A DNA stretch of 14,906 bases, taken from assembly GCA_964371225.1 (NCBI GenBank), contig CAYJNA010000062.1, positions 1-14,906 of the forward strand, written 5' to 3'. Made by a program: the position numbers and the translations under genes. Shown here piece after piece: positions 6,619 to 13,169 of the stretch. The DNA comes from CAYJAD01 sp964371225 (lineage in GTDB: Bacteria > Desulfobacterota > Desulfovibrionia > Desulfovibrionales > Desulfovibrionaceae). The number at the start of each line of letters is the position of its first letter. Positions within the stretch are counted from its first letter, which is position 1. Below the pieces are notes generated by a model. That model was not told where the DNA came from, did no database searches, and saw nothing but the letters and a program-made list of their open reading frames with translations.

Positions 6619-7704
6619 ATGGTATATACACCCATTTCCATGATTCCAGGCCCCACACAAGTGCCTCCTTTTGTAAGGGAAGTGCTGGCTCGTGACTATG
6701 GACAAAATGAAGATGACTTTCTCCCGCTGTATAGCGCCACCAATGCTTTGTTAGCGACCTTCATGGGGACAGAGCATACTGTTATTAACATGACGGGTGA
6801 AGGCATGTTGGCTCTTTGGGCAGGTCTTAAAAGTTGCCTTAGCCCCACAGATCGTGTGCTTTCCATTGGTACAGGCGTTTTTGGTGATGGTATAGGAGAT
6901 ATGGCTGCAGGACTAGGCTGTTCTGTGCGCAAGCTTTCCTTTGACTATGATACTACCATCCATGATTTGGAGCGCATTGAAGCTGCCATAGTGGAACATA
7001 AGCCACATATGATCACGGCAGTGCATTGTGAAACACCTTCTGGCACGCTTAACCCCTTGGCAGAATTGGGTGCTCTTAAGAAAAAGCATGGCGTTCCCTT
7101 ATTTTATGTGGATGCCGTATCTAGCCTTGGCGGTGCTCCTGTGTGTATGGATGCATGGCATATTGATATTTTGCTGGGTGGTTCACAAAAATGTTTTTCC
7201 GCACCGCCCAATATTTGCTTTTTAGGTTTAAGCCCCGCCGCATGGCATAAAGCCGAAAGCGTGGCCTATGCCGGCTATGACGCCATTTTACCATGGCGCC
7301 ATGTGTTGAAAGAAAATTTGTGCCCATACACCCCATATTCCCATGGCGTTGCAGCATTACACGCTTCCTTGCAACAATTACTGCAAGAAGGCGTGAGCAC
7401 TGTTTTTGCCCGCCATGAAGAAGCTGCTCTAACCTGCCGTCAAGGACTTGCAACCCTTGGCATAGCACTTTGGCCGCAGCAGGGGGCTGTTTCTTCGCCC
7501 ACGGTTACCGCCGCATATATCCCACAAGGTTTCACTTGGGAAAGCTGGCGTAAAGCCTTGTCCCTTCGTGGCCTGCACGTGGGGGGCTCCTTTGGCCCCA
7601 TGGCTGGAAAAGTTTTTCGCTTGGGTCATATGGGTAGTCAGGCGCATAAATCACTTGTTGAACAAGCACTAACAACCATCGCTGATGTGTTGCGCACTGC
7701 TTAA
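6619..7704 (+). CDS. class V aminotransferase, alanine-glyoxylate / serine-glyoxylate type
   Basis: PLP-dependent aminotransferase of fold type I, class V, likely moving an amino group from alanine or serine to glyoxylate. The 361-residue protein begins MVYTPISMIPGPTQVPP, the usual start of this family, and has a PLP phosphate-binding region around MTGEGMLALW (58-67), the cofactor-pairing D165 in YVDAVSSLGG (163-172) and the Schiff-base lysine K191 in GGSQKCFSAPP (187-197). I chose ATG 6619 over the in-frame TTG at 6592 because the family begins at this point and AAGGA lies at 6604-6608 with a loose ten-base spacing. The 56-bp gap after murI contains a TATAC/GTATA-like AT-rich stretch that might be a promoter. 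The exact substrate cannot be read from the sequence; 2-aminoethylphosphonate or phosphoserine transaminase are less likely. Confidence 0.88.
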   Translation: MVYTPISMIPGPTQVPPFVREVLARDYGQNEDDFLPLYSATNALLATFMGTEHTVINMTGEGMLALWAGLKSCLSPTDRVLSIGTGVFGDGIGDMAAGLGCSVRKLSFDYDTTIHDLERIEAAIVEHKPHMITAVHCETPSGTLNPLAELGALKKKHGVPLFYVDAVSSLGGAPVCMDAWHIDILLGGSQKCFSAPPNICFLGLSPAAWHKAESVAYAGYDAILPWRHVLKENLCPYTPYSHGVAALHASLQQLLQEGVSTVFARHEEAALTCRQGLATLGIALWPQQGAVSSPTVTAAYIPQGFTWESWRKALSLRGLHVGGSFGPMAGKVFRLGHMGSQAHKSLVEQALTTIADVLRTA

Positions 7705-7739
7705 AAATAAAAAAATCGCTAGTACACGTGCATTTGTTG

Positions 7740-7768
7740 TTGACAAAGCGCCGCGCTTTCTCTAAAGC
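7740..7768 (+). promoter_or_regulatory. sigma-70 promoter for the HU gene
   Basis: TTGACA (7740-7745) is a perfect -35 hexamer, followed by a 17-bp spacer and TAAAGC (7763-7768). An AAAGCG / CGCTTT dyad (about 7745-7759) fills the spacer. Confidence 0.6.
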
Positions 7769-7821
7769 TTGGAGCTGTCATTTATTAAAAACCTTTTTCC
7801 TTCTTTCCTCGGAGAAATAAC

Positions 7822-8097
7822 ATGACAAAAGCAGAGTTAGTTGAAAAAATTTATGCCAAGGCTGGCCTCCCTACAAAAACCATGGCCGAAAGCGCTCTTG
7901 ATGCTGTAATAGCTTCTGTGCGCGAAGCTCTCACTGAAGGCGAAACTGTTACCTTCACGGGCTTTGGTACTTTTAAGGTAAGTGAGCGCGCTGCTCGTAA
8001 GGGTCGTAACCCACGCACCGGCGAAGAAATTGATATTCCAGCCAGCAAAGTTGCTAAATTTACCCCTGGCAAGCAACTTAAAGACGCTTTAAAATAA
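7822..8097 (+). CDS. hup: HU-family DNA-binding protein
   Basis: Small histone-like protein that bends and compacts DNA as a dimer. The 91-residue product matches HU along its full length: N-terminal helices MTKAELVEKIYAKAGLPTK, the central FTGFGTFKV strand (45-53), the DNA-contacting arm with GRNPRTGEEIDIPAS including the intercalating proline, and the terminal VAKFTPGKQLKDAL. GGAG lies seven bases before the ATG, and a good sigma-70 promoter precedes it. It is a single-gene unit between the aminotransferase and the tRNA. It is HU rather than IHF because it lacks N- or C-terminal extensions and has HU-type arm text, although very short sequences of this family can be difficult to separate. 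Confidence 0.95.
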   Translation: MTKAELVEKIYAKAGLPTKTMAESALDAVIASVREALTEGETVTFTGFGTFKVSERAARKGRNPRTGEEIDIPASKVAKFTPGKQLKDALK

Positions 8098-8104
8098 CAA
8101 ATTT

Positions 8105-8122
8105 TCTGGGGTTTTTCCCCAT
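8105..8122 (+). terminator. weak hairpin after the HU gene
   Basis: TGGGG and CCCCA pair around a TTTTT loop shortly after the HU stop codon. There is no T-run after the stem, so its role as a terminator is uncertain. Confidence 0.3.
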
Positions 8123-8126
8123 TCGC

Positions 8127-8218
8127 GGAGGGGTGGCAGAGCTCGGTTTATCGCGGCGGTCTTGAAAACCGTTGAAGGTGAGAGCCTTCCGGGGGTTCGA
8201 ATCCCTCCCCCTCCGCCA
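8127..8218 (+). tRNA. tRNA-Ser (anticodon UGA), CCA encoded
   Basis: The acceptor stem GGAGGGG (8127-8133) pairs with CCCCTCC (8208-8214), the discriminator is G8215, and CCA is encoded at 8216-8218. The anticodon stem (8156-8160 with 8168-8172) presents CTTGAAA with anticodon TGA at 8163-8165. The long variable arm GAAGG / CCTTC identifies a class II tRNA, and the T arm with TTCGAAT is normal. This serine tRNA reads UCN codons. The accessory genes begin right after it, as expected for integration at a tRNA 3' end. Confidence 0.97.
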
Positions 8219-8240
8219 TTATTTCAATTACTTACATGCA

Positions 8241-8279
8241 AAAGAGGCAATCTCGAAAGAGATTGCCTCTTTTGTTTTT
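8241..8279 (+). terminator. intrinsic terminator after tRNA-Ser
   Basis: A perfect 14-bp stem (8241-8254 with 8259-8272) with a GAAA tetraloop, followed by a T-rich tract (TTTGTTTTT). It ends the tRNA transcript 22 bases after the CCA. Confidence 0.9.
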
Positions 8280-8426
8280 GGTGAGTTTGCCCCATGTGTG
8301 CCCCAGGTTTGGAAGAAAGAGGATAAGAGAATATATACAAAAAACGGCAAAAAAATGATTTTTGCACGGTTTAGCAGTTTTGAGCTCCTAACAACTGACT
8401 ATTCAGAAAAAAAAGAAAAAAAACCA

Positions 8427-8456
8427 TTGACTATCTATTCAAAATAGGTCATATAG
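8427..8456 (+). promoter_or_regulatory. possible promoter and operator before the zinc-finger gene
   Basis: TTGACT (8427-8432) with CATATA (8450-8455) at 17 bp forms a fair sigma-70 promoter. The spacer contains the inverted repeat CTATT-CAA-AATAG (8435-8447), positioned to act as an operator. The -10 match is weak. Confidence 0.4.
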
Positions 8457-8492
8457 AAACAACAGCATCACCAAAGTCCATTGGATAGCAAT

Positions 8493-9236
8493 ATGAAAAA
8501 CTATTTATCATTAGCAAAAAATATCATAAATTTTCCTGAAAAAAACGACCCTGTTAGTTTGCAGGATATAATCACAGATGGAAATCTTCATAGCCTGAAG
8601 GCTAAAGATTTTGAGTTAACCTCTACCCCCTATCTCAATAATCCATTGGACAACTTAAATATATCTCATATTTTTGGACAACAACAGTCAGATGAGATAG
8701 AAAGAGTTGCAAATTGCAAAGACTGCAGTCTATTTGAGAGTCTTCGCAACAGAGGGCGCTTGCCAAATGGAGCACGTCAAACCCCCTCTAATTATCTCGA
8801 AATAATTACAGAACATAGAGACGCTTTAAACGCTATGCGCAATCTTGGTACGCCAGTTTTTGATACTATTCGTAAGTATCAAAAAAAACTTCGTATAGAG
8901 CTCACCCTACAAAAAGTTACAAAAAAAATGACACAAGCAACAATCAATAGCGCATTACTAGCTGCACAAAAAAGCAATTGCATCATACTTGATATGTCAC
9001 GCGCGAAGGCGAAACTAATTTTTTCTATGGAAAAAGCTCATTTCTCTAAGCTAGAAGACGAACTAGAGGTAAAGCTGTATTTGCACCCTATTTTTAATAA
9101 TTATGCAAATAGACTTTTCAACTTACGTACGTGTGAGAACTGTAAAGAAACATTCTTCTATACGCGTGAGGAAGCAAAATTTTGTTCTGAACGCTGCCAA
9201 GGCATAGCCGGACGTAGACGAAGGAGCAATCAATAA
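8493..9236 (+). CDS. zinc-finger protein, CGNR/treble-clef-like C-terminus
   Basis: Function unknown. From ATG 8493 the product is 247 residues. The last 36 residues contain a clear C-x2-C-x13-C-x3-C zinc site (RTCENCKETFF ... FCSERCQG) followed by a basic GRRRR tail, as in the CGNR-type zinc fingers of DNA-binding regulators. The N-terminal and middle parts are mostly helical and I do not recognise them; an additional CKDC pair lies near residue 80. I prefer ATG 8493 to the in-frame TTG at 8481 because GGA lies a few bases before it. The gene stands first after the tRNA, where satellites and islands often have an integrase, but no recombinase motif (R...HxxR...Y) is visible here. It may be a transcription factor or a repressor of the element; that is inference. 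Confidence 0.75.
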   Translation: MKNYLSLAKNIINFPEKNDPVSLQDIITDGNLHSLKAKDFELTSTPYLNNPLDNLNISHIFGQQQSDEIERVANCKDCSLFESLRNRGRLPNGARQTPSNYLEIITEHRDALNAMRNLGTPVFDTIRKYQKKLRIELTLQKVTKKMTQATINSALLAAQKSNCIILDMSRAKAKLIFSMEKAHFSKLEDELEVKLYLHPIFNNYANRLFNLRTCENCKETFFYTREEAKFCSERCQGIAGRRRRSNQ

Positions 9237-9242
9237 AAACTG

Positions 9243-9271
9243 AGGCCCGACTTCAAAGAGAAGCCGGGCTT
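9243..9271 (+). promoter_or_regulatory. hairpin competing with the cloverleaf RNA
   Basis: AGGCCCG-A-CTTC (9243-9254) pairs with GAAG-C-CGGGCTT (9260-9271) around AAAGA. Its 3' arm shares bases 9267-9271 with the outer stem of the following cloverleaf, so the two structures exclude one another. It could be a terminator of the preceding gene or a switch. Confidence 0.5.
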
Positions 9272-9360
9272 GCAAAATAGGGGAAACCGTTGGCGCGGTT
9301 TCGGCCACTAAAATGAACAGCCTTAGTTTGCCTTTCCCCTCTCCATTTTGCAAGCCTTTT
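9267..9360 (+). ncRNA. C4-antisense-RNA-like cloverleaf
   Basis: A perfect 12-bp outer stem joins GGCTTGCAAAAT (9267-9278) to ATTTTGCAAGCC (9345-9356). Inside, GGGG (9280-9283) pairs with CCCC (9336-9339), leaving TCTCC unpaired in an internal loop. The junction carries two hairpins: GAAACCG / CGGTTTC (9283-9289 with 9296-9302, loop TTGGCG) and GGC-C-ACTAA / TTAGT-TT-GCC (9303-9311 with 9323-9332, loop AATGAACAGCC). A TTTT run follows the outer stem. This three-way layout upstream of an AlpA-like gene in a P4-like element resembles the C4/CI antisense RNAs of phages P1 and P4, which repress element genes. The structure is seen directly; the family name is inferred and was not tested against a covariance model. 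Confidence 0.6.
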
Positions 9361-9394
9361 CTTAATCAGCCTTCTCTTCGAAGTTTTGTATGGA

Positions 9395-9420
9395 TGTAAA
9401 GCAATTTACAAATCTATACT
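9395..9420 (+). promoter_or_regulatory. dyad and possible -10 element before the AlpA-like gene
   Basis: The perfect dyad TGTAAA-GCAA-TTTACA (9395-9410) lies just before TATACT (9415-9420), a good -10 hexamer. No convincing -35 is at the right spacing, so the promoter would overlap the dyad and may need an activator or be blocked by a repressor. Confidence 0.4.
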
Positions 9421-9443
9421 CACATCAAATCAAAAGGACTCTT

Positions 9444-9507
9444 GTGTACTTTTAGAACAAGATTGCTAAGTGCGTATGCAACAGTGTTGCATACGCCAGC
9501 AGTACAC
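9444..9507 (+). promoter_or_regulatory. nested inverted repeats in the leader of the AlpA-like gene
   Basis: GCGTATGCAACA (9472-9483) and TGTTGCATACGC (9485-9496) form a perfect 12-bp inverted repeat with a single central base. It is enclosed by GTGTACT (9444-9450) and AGTACAC (9501-9507). The structure ends ten bases before the Shine-Dalgarno AAGGAG (9517-9522). It may be a dimer binding site in DNA or an RNA structure controlling translation. Confidence 0.6.
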
Positions 9508-9528
9508 TTGCGTCCTAAGGAGAAAGCT

Positions 9529-9789
9529 ATGCTTAAAAACTCCCTTCCACCAGATGGCGAGAACGTTGTTCTGCTATTCGAGAGTCTCTTGCCCCCAGTG
9601 TTTCGGGGAAAGGACTTAGATGCGCTCACTGGAAAAATCCTCCAATGGCGCACCATTCAAAACGCTCGCTCGCGAAGAGAGATTCCTGACGAATGCTTTG
9701 CAAAGCTAAGCCCACGCAAAGTTATTGTTTTGCGCGAACCATTTTTAAAATGGCTTGCTGAAAACATCGCAGTCTATGCTCGCGTGTAA
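9529..9789 (+). CDS. AlpA/excisionase-like helix-turn-helix protein
   Basis: Probable small DNA-binding regulator, 86 residues. The layout PVFRGKDLDALTG ... QWRTIQNARSRREIP ... LSPRKVIVLREPFLKWL fits the winged-helix fold of AlpA/Xis-type proteins: a first helix, a recognition helix with W-R-T and basic residues, then a wing with a hydrophobic strand and a closing helix. Such proteins turn on integrase genes or direct excision in P4-like elements. The ATG at 9529 has AAGGAG six bases upstream; the longer in-frame reading from TTG 9442 would run through the nested inverted repeats and is rejected. It is preceded by the cloverleaf RNA and a structured leader, so control at the RNA level is likely. 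The family call is from pattern, not a search. Confidence 0.6.
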   Translation: MLKNSLPPDGENVVLLFESLLPPVFRGKDLDALTGKILQWRTIQNARSRREIPDECFAKLSPRKVIVLREPFLKWLAENIAVYARV

Positions 9790-9795
9790 AAAGTA

Positions 9796-9817
9796 GGGCG
9801 CAACTTTGATTGCGCCC
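9796..9817 (+). terminator. hairpin after the AlpA-like gene
   Basis: GGGCGCAA (9796-9803) pairs with TTGCGCCC (9810-9817), seven bases after the stop codon. No T-run follows, so it may be a stabilising or partial terminator within an operon. Confidence 0.45.
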
Positions 9818-9862
9818 TGCCCATCTCACCAACCTCAACAACTTCCATTATGGAGAAAAGCA

Positions 9863-10327
9863 ATGGATAAAACTCTCAATAATTCTTATTCTTCAGAGAA
9901 TACCTCACAATCACATAACGAGCTAGAAACCTCTACACCTTGCTCACAGCCTCATACAGAAGAAAGTGTGGAAGATACTGGCAACGTCACCAAGAGCCAC
10001 AAGAGGAAGCGCTTTACCAAAGCTGAAACACGTGAACATTTGGACCTCATTGCCAAGGCGGTAGAAGAGAATAAGTCCATAACAATGTTACGCCATGAGC
10101 TAGGCATATCTGAAACAAAGCTACTCTCATACATTGCAGAGCTTGCGCTTCGTGGAGATATTTCACTCGCTAACTATAGCGACAATGTTTTTTCTGTAAG
10201 TGATATACAAAAAACTGTTGTGCAGCTTCTAGGTATCACAGACATGAAAAACACTTTGCTCAAAGTAGAAGCCCATGAATCGGGCCTTATGATTTCCACC
10301 GTTCCCTCTTCTGAGCGCAACATTTAA
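9863..10327 (+). CDS. hypothetical protein with basic patch and possible helix-turn-helix
   Basis: Function unknown; 154 residues from ATG 9863, with GGAG (9852-9855) seven bases upstream. Residues 1-43 are rich in S, T, N and E and probably disordered. A basic patch KSHKRKRFTKAE follows (about 44-55), then helices including SITMLRHELGISETKLLSYIAELALRGD, which reads like a helix-turn-helix or small winged-helix unit. It sits 73 bases after the AlpA-like gene and 48 bases before the DUF3987 gene, in what appears to be one operon, and may be a DNA-binding accessory of replication or control. An upstream in-frame TTG at 9806 overlaps the preceding hairpin and has no ribosome binding site. Confidence 0.7.
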   Translation: MDKTLNNSYSSENTSQSHNELETSTPCSQPHTEESVEDTGNVTKSHKRKRFTKAETREHLDLIAKAVEENKSITMLRHELGISETKLLSYIAELALRGDISLANYSDNVFSVSDIQKTVVQLLGITDMKNTLLKVEAHESGLMISTVPSSERNI

Positions 10328-10337
10328 ACAAAACTTC

Positions 10338-10355
10338 CCGTAGAAAATCCTACGG
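10338..10355 (+). repeat. small hairpin before the DUF3987 gene
   Basis: CCGTAG (10338-10343) and CTACGG (10350-10355) pair around AAAATC, between the stop of the hypothetical gene and the AAGGA (10363-10367) of the next gene. It may adjust translation or processing between the two genes. Confidence 0.4.
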
Positions 10356-10375
10356 AGCTTATAAGGATTTAACCA

Positions 10376-12076
10376 ATGTCACATCGTAGAAATTCACAAT
10401 ATCATCGTAATAGGCAATTAGCTCGCCAAGATTATGAGCCGATACTGTCTCTTCATGATGGCTCTTACCAATATCTTTCTGAAGTCGAACGCCGTAATCA
10501 TATTGTTGGTACAATAAAAAAATATCATAAAAACTATAAACACTATCAAGAAGAAAGAGATTTATTTGAAATACAAGATGTCTTATCCGCTAAGTACATT
10601 CGGGAAACCCTCACTCCACATATAGAACTCCATGAAAAAACTCTTTGTCCATTATTAGGTAAGGCTATAAAAGATTTAGTGTATGACACGGAGATACCCA
10701 TTTTTAATGCATTAATCATGATACTAAGCCAAACATTAGCTGCTTTTCAGGGAAATATCACATTGAATATTAAAGATGATTGGACCGAGTCTCCCTCTCT
10801 TTACGTTATTGGAATGGCTCCTTCAGGCTCACGCAAAAGTAAAATCGTCAAAAGACTTTCAGCACCTTTTGATGATTTTAGCGCTACTCTCGCAGAACAT
10901 ACACTTTCAGACGATGTCATAAAAGAGTGCAACAGACATTTAAAAAACGACACAAAAGAGCAAATTCGTATCATCTTTAATACTCGTAAAAATAATCCTA
11001 GCGGAAACATAGGTGAGGACATCAATAAAAAGCTACTAGATATTTCTCGACAACATAATGAGCTCATGGAAAGTATTACACCAAGTAAAAAAAACTACAT
11101 GCTTGATGATTTTAGCTATGCAGGACTCTTGGCAACTTTAGAAAGCAATGATGGGCACGTTGCTGTGATAAGCGCAGAGGGTGGCATTATCAACACCTTA
11201 ATTAAAGAACCTAATATACAAGAATGCGTTAAAAAAGGCTATGATTTTGAGAGAATCTGTCGCAGTACCAGTTACAAAAGCACACTGATAGAATCCCCAA
11301 GCCTACAGCTACTTCTCTATGTACAGCCCTCTGAAATTTTAAAAATCTTAAATAATAGACAGATGCAAGAACAAGGTCTAACGGCCCGATTCATATTCTT
11401 GCCAGAACATGAGCCCAGAGGCCACGCACAACAGTACAGCGAATTAGACTTAGATGAGTATAACCAAAAAATATGCTCTCTTCTCAAACTCTTTCATTGC
11501 ACTAAAGGAAAAAGGAACATACGTACTCTTTACGCAAGTCCTCAAGCTGCCAAAGTTCTAACAGACTTTGAAGGGGAGATTCAAGATTTTACACTTCCAC
11601 ATATGCCTGAAAAAAGTCATCCCGCATTACGAAAGCTACATGGCATAGCTGCAAGGCTAGCCCTAGCCTACCATTTTTGGTATGCCCACTCCCCCCTCGA
11701 AAGTGAACTATCTGAATATGCCGCCCAAGTAGGCGTATACATTGCTGAGAACCTAGTTTCGAGACTTCATGAAGTCTACCACGAGTATGGTCTTGTGGCA
11801 CAACCTATGGCAAAAAAAATTGTGGAATACGTACTTTCCCTCAAGGGCTTACAGCGGCGCGAAGCTATGGACAACCACCTTGAGCTTAGTTATATCGCTA
11901 AAGCTATACATCAGAGAGTTGCCGACGTGGAAAAAGGCCTTGTTCACTTGCAAATGCACAATGCCTTATACCTATATCGTACGACTGATGGAAGATGTAA
12001 GGTTATACTCCACCATGACTTTTTTTACCACTTCGAGCCAGATTTGTACGAACTTTGCCTTGAACATCTTCGATAA
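10376..12076 (+). CDS. DUF3987 primase/helicase-type ATPase
   Basis: Probable replication protein of the element, 566 residues. A P-loop region YVIGMAPSGSRKS (about 143-155) has the DUF3987 form, but the base before the Walker A lysine is R (SGSRKS) where SGSGKS is usual. VAVISAEGG (262-270) is the likely Walker B/acidic region, and GLTARFIFLPEHEPRG (334-349) is the arginine-containing segment characteristic of the family. The C-terminal part (about 475-540) looks like a winged helix. DUF3987 proteins are found in P4-like satellites, phages and plasmids and are thought to act as helicase-primase or initiator proteins. AAGGA eight bases upstream supports the ATG. The first 70 residues are basic and histidine-rich with no zinc motif, so a primase domain is not evident. 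Confidence 0.8.
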   Translation: MSHRRNSQYHRNRQLARQDYEPILSLHDGSYQYLSEVERRNHIVGTIKKYHKNYKHYQEERDLFEIQDVLSAKYIRETLTPHIELHEKTLCPLLGKAIKDLVYDTEIPIFNALIMILSQTLAAFQGNITLNIKDDWTESPSLYVIGMAPSGSRKSKIVKRLSAPFDDFSATLAEHTLSDDVIKECNRHLKNDTKEQIRIIFNTRKNNPSGNIGEDINKKLLDISRQHNELMESITPSKKNYMLDDFSYAGLLATLESNDGHVAVISAEGGIINTLIKEPNIQECVKKGYDFERICRSTSYKSTLIESPSLQLLLYVQPSEILKILNNRQMQEQGLTARFIFLPEHEPRGHAQQYSELDLDEYNQKICSLLKLFHCTKGKRNIRTLYASPQAAKVLTDFEGEIQDFTLPHMPEKSHPALRKLHGIAARLALAYHFWYAHSPLESELSEYAAQVGVYIAENLVSRLHEVYHEYGLVAQPMAKKIVEYVLSLKGLQRREAMDNHLELSYIAKAIHQRVADVEKGLVHLQMHNALYLYRTTDGRCKVILHHDFFYHFEPDLYELCLEHLR

Positions 12077-12159
12077 TAAGGAGTTAGGCCACTTTCTGAA
12101 AAGCATGATGGCTTTTTTGAGCCTTCCATAGCTTTTAAATAGCCCTTCGCGTATCCTTA

Positions 12160-12213
12160 GGCACATGGCATAACACTAAAGATACCTATCTGACGTATGC
12201 CATGTGTCTTTTT
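12160..12213 (+). terminator. intrinsic terminator after the DUF3987 operon
   Basis: GGCACATGGCATA-type 13-base arm (12160-12172) pairs with 12196-12208, including one G-T pair. The loop contains a further AGATA-CC-TATCT hairpin (12180-12191), and TTTTT follows. Confidence 0.75.
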
Positions 12214-12375
12214 ACTTTAGTTATAAGTCACACTATAAGCGTTGTCATAACCCTAACTTTCTAGCTTTTACCTCCTCTCCCATTCAATAAGCCAAAGCGT
12301 TTGTTGGTAGAGAGGGAAAAGCATTACACGCTACACACACAAAACCAGACTCTACAGCGTCCCATTCCAAACTTT

Positions 12376-12386
12376 TCCGCCATTAT
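12376..12386 (+). repeat. 11-bp copy of the tRNA-Ser 3' end (possible att relic)
   Basis: TCCGCCATTAT occurs here and at 8212-8222, where it spans the last bases of tRNA-Ser and its flank. The preceding bases (ATTCC for AATCC at the matching distance) are only weakly similar. It could be an old att site or chance. Confidence 0.3.
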
Positions 12387-12470
12387 ATGACAGGCAAAAT
12401 CTCCAGTTCGACAAACTAACCACCTCCCTGACGCCCCTCATACCCCCATGCCTCACCCAACAACATCGAC

Positions 12471-12524
12471 TAGGTATATGGTAATACCTAATAGAGAGAT
12501 ATGTCTAACATGCAAGAATGTTAG
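12471..12524 (+). promoter_or_regulatory. two dyads with identical six-base spacing before the HUH gene
   Basis: TAGGTAT-N6-ATACCTA (12471-12490) and CTAACAT-N6-ATGTTAG (12505-12524; eight bases per arm if the flanking T/A is included). They have the same 7-6-7 geometry but different sequence, centred 34 bp apart, and end 28 bp before the start codon. They could be operators, Rep binding sites, or hairpins of a double-strand origin. Confidence 0.55.
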
Positions 12525-12551
12525 AACACCTAGATAGAAAGGAGATCACAT

Positions 12552-13169
12552 ATGACAAGAGCTATTACCTATGCTAAAGAGCACAATGGTCTATCTATCA
12601 ACACCAACAAAGAGAAAGAGGAAGGAGTCTATACAGACATTGTTGAAAGACATCATGCACACATGAAAGATATGACAGAGAAACATTCAAAGGTGATGCA
12701 AGTGAGGTTTGATCTTAGATATCCTCAAGATGGTAGTGTCATTCCAAATAGTAAGCAGCTGCAAGATTTCAACTACAATCTCACTCGTAAGCTAAGTAGG
12801 GAAAAGTCTGTGGGCGGTCACGCGGTAGACCCTAGAATCATCAACGTTAAAGAACAACATGGCGACAACAGTCATCCGCATATACACAGCGTGATTCTCG
12901 TCAATGGGAATGCCAAGCAAAACTATATGGGATTGCTCAAGCAAGTTGAAAGGACTTGGGCCTCTGCCATTAAGTCTACTGCTAACGGGTTAGTGGATCA
13001 CTGCAATAGGAACGGTGCTAACGGACTGATGATTAACAGAAACAGTGACGACTTTCAAAGCCAGCTCAATGCTTGTTCCTATCAAGCCTCCTACCTAGCC
13101 AAGTCAAGAGGAAAAGAGCACAAAGCCAAAGGGGATTGGCTAGTAAGCGGAACTAGGCATCCTAAGTAG
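12552..13169 (+). CDS. YagK/YfjJ (inovirus Gp2-like) HUH replication protein
   Basis: Probable rolling-circle-type replication initiator, 205 residues. The text VMQVRFDLRYPQDG (48-61) is the first strand of the family, SHPHIHSVILVNG (107-119) contains the HUH metal site with H110 and H112, RTWASAI (134-140) is another family landmark, and SYQASYLAKSRG (176-187) carries Y177 and Y181, one of which would attack DNA, with K184. The end WLVSGTRHPK matches the family's closing GTSR-like strand. These proteins are found in CP4-type cryptic prophages, inoviruses and plasmids. AAAGGAG lies seven bases before the ATG. It is shorter than some relatives, but all core motifs are present. Confidence 0.75.
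   Translation: MTRAITYAKEHNGLSINTNKEKEEGVYTDIVERHHAHMKDMTEKHSKVMQVRFDLRYPQDGSVIPNSKQLQDFNYNLTRKLSREKSVGGHAVDPRIINVKEQHGDNSHPHIHSVILVNGNAKQNYMGLLKQVERTWASAIKSTANGLVDHCNRNGANGLMINRNSDDFQSQLNACSYQASYLAKSRGKEHKAKGDWLVSGTRHPK

Larger units (their letters stand above)
8219..8492. other. junction region between tRNA-Ser and the accessory genes
   Basis: This 274-bp stretch holds the tRNA terminator, a short direct repeat of TGCCCCA (about 8289-8306) that could be an integrase arm site or chance, and an A-rich stretch. It ends in a possible promoter. A 91-codon open frame that begins inside the tRNA (8172-8447) is translation through tRNA and terminator and is not a gene. Confidence 0.5.
12077..12551. 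other. intergenic region between the DUF3987 and HUH replication genes
   Basis: This 475-bp gap has no supported gene. It holds the terminator 12160-12213, a low-complexity C-rich stretch (about 12340-12460), an 11-bp copy of the tRNA-Ser 3' end (12376-12386), and two dyads before the HUH protein gene. A weak CCTCTC / GAGAGG pair (12274-12279 with 12310-12315) is also present. An origin of replication here would be plausible but is not demonstrated. Confidence 0.6.

Noticed and set aside
8172..8447. 91-codon open frame beginning inside tRNA-Ser
   Set aside because: Its N-terminus is translated tRNA and its middle is the terminator; no ribosome binding site and no recognisable protein.
8493..9236. 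Integrase in the position next to the tRNA
   Set aside because: The protein lacks tyrosine- or serine-recombinase motifs; its only clear feature is a C-terminal zinc finger.
9267..9360. Retron msr-msd or group II intron RNA
   Set aside because: No reverse transcriptase gene is nearby, and the fold is a compact three-way junction instead.
9442..9528. Longer N-terminus of the AlpA-like protein from TTG 9442
   Set aside because: It would translate through the nested inverted repeats, while ATG 9529 has a perfect AAGGAG at the right spacing.
12471..12524. CRISPR array
   Set aside because: Only two dyads of different sequence; no regular direct repeats or cas genes.
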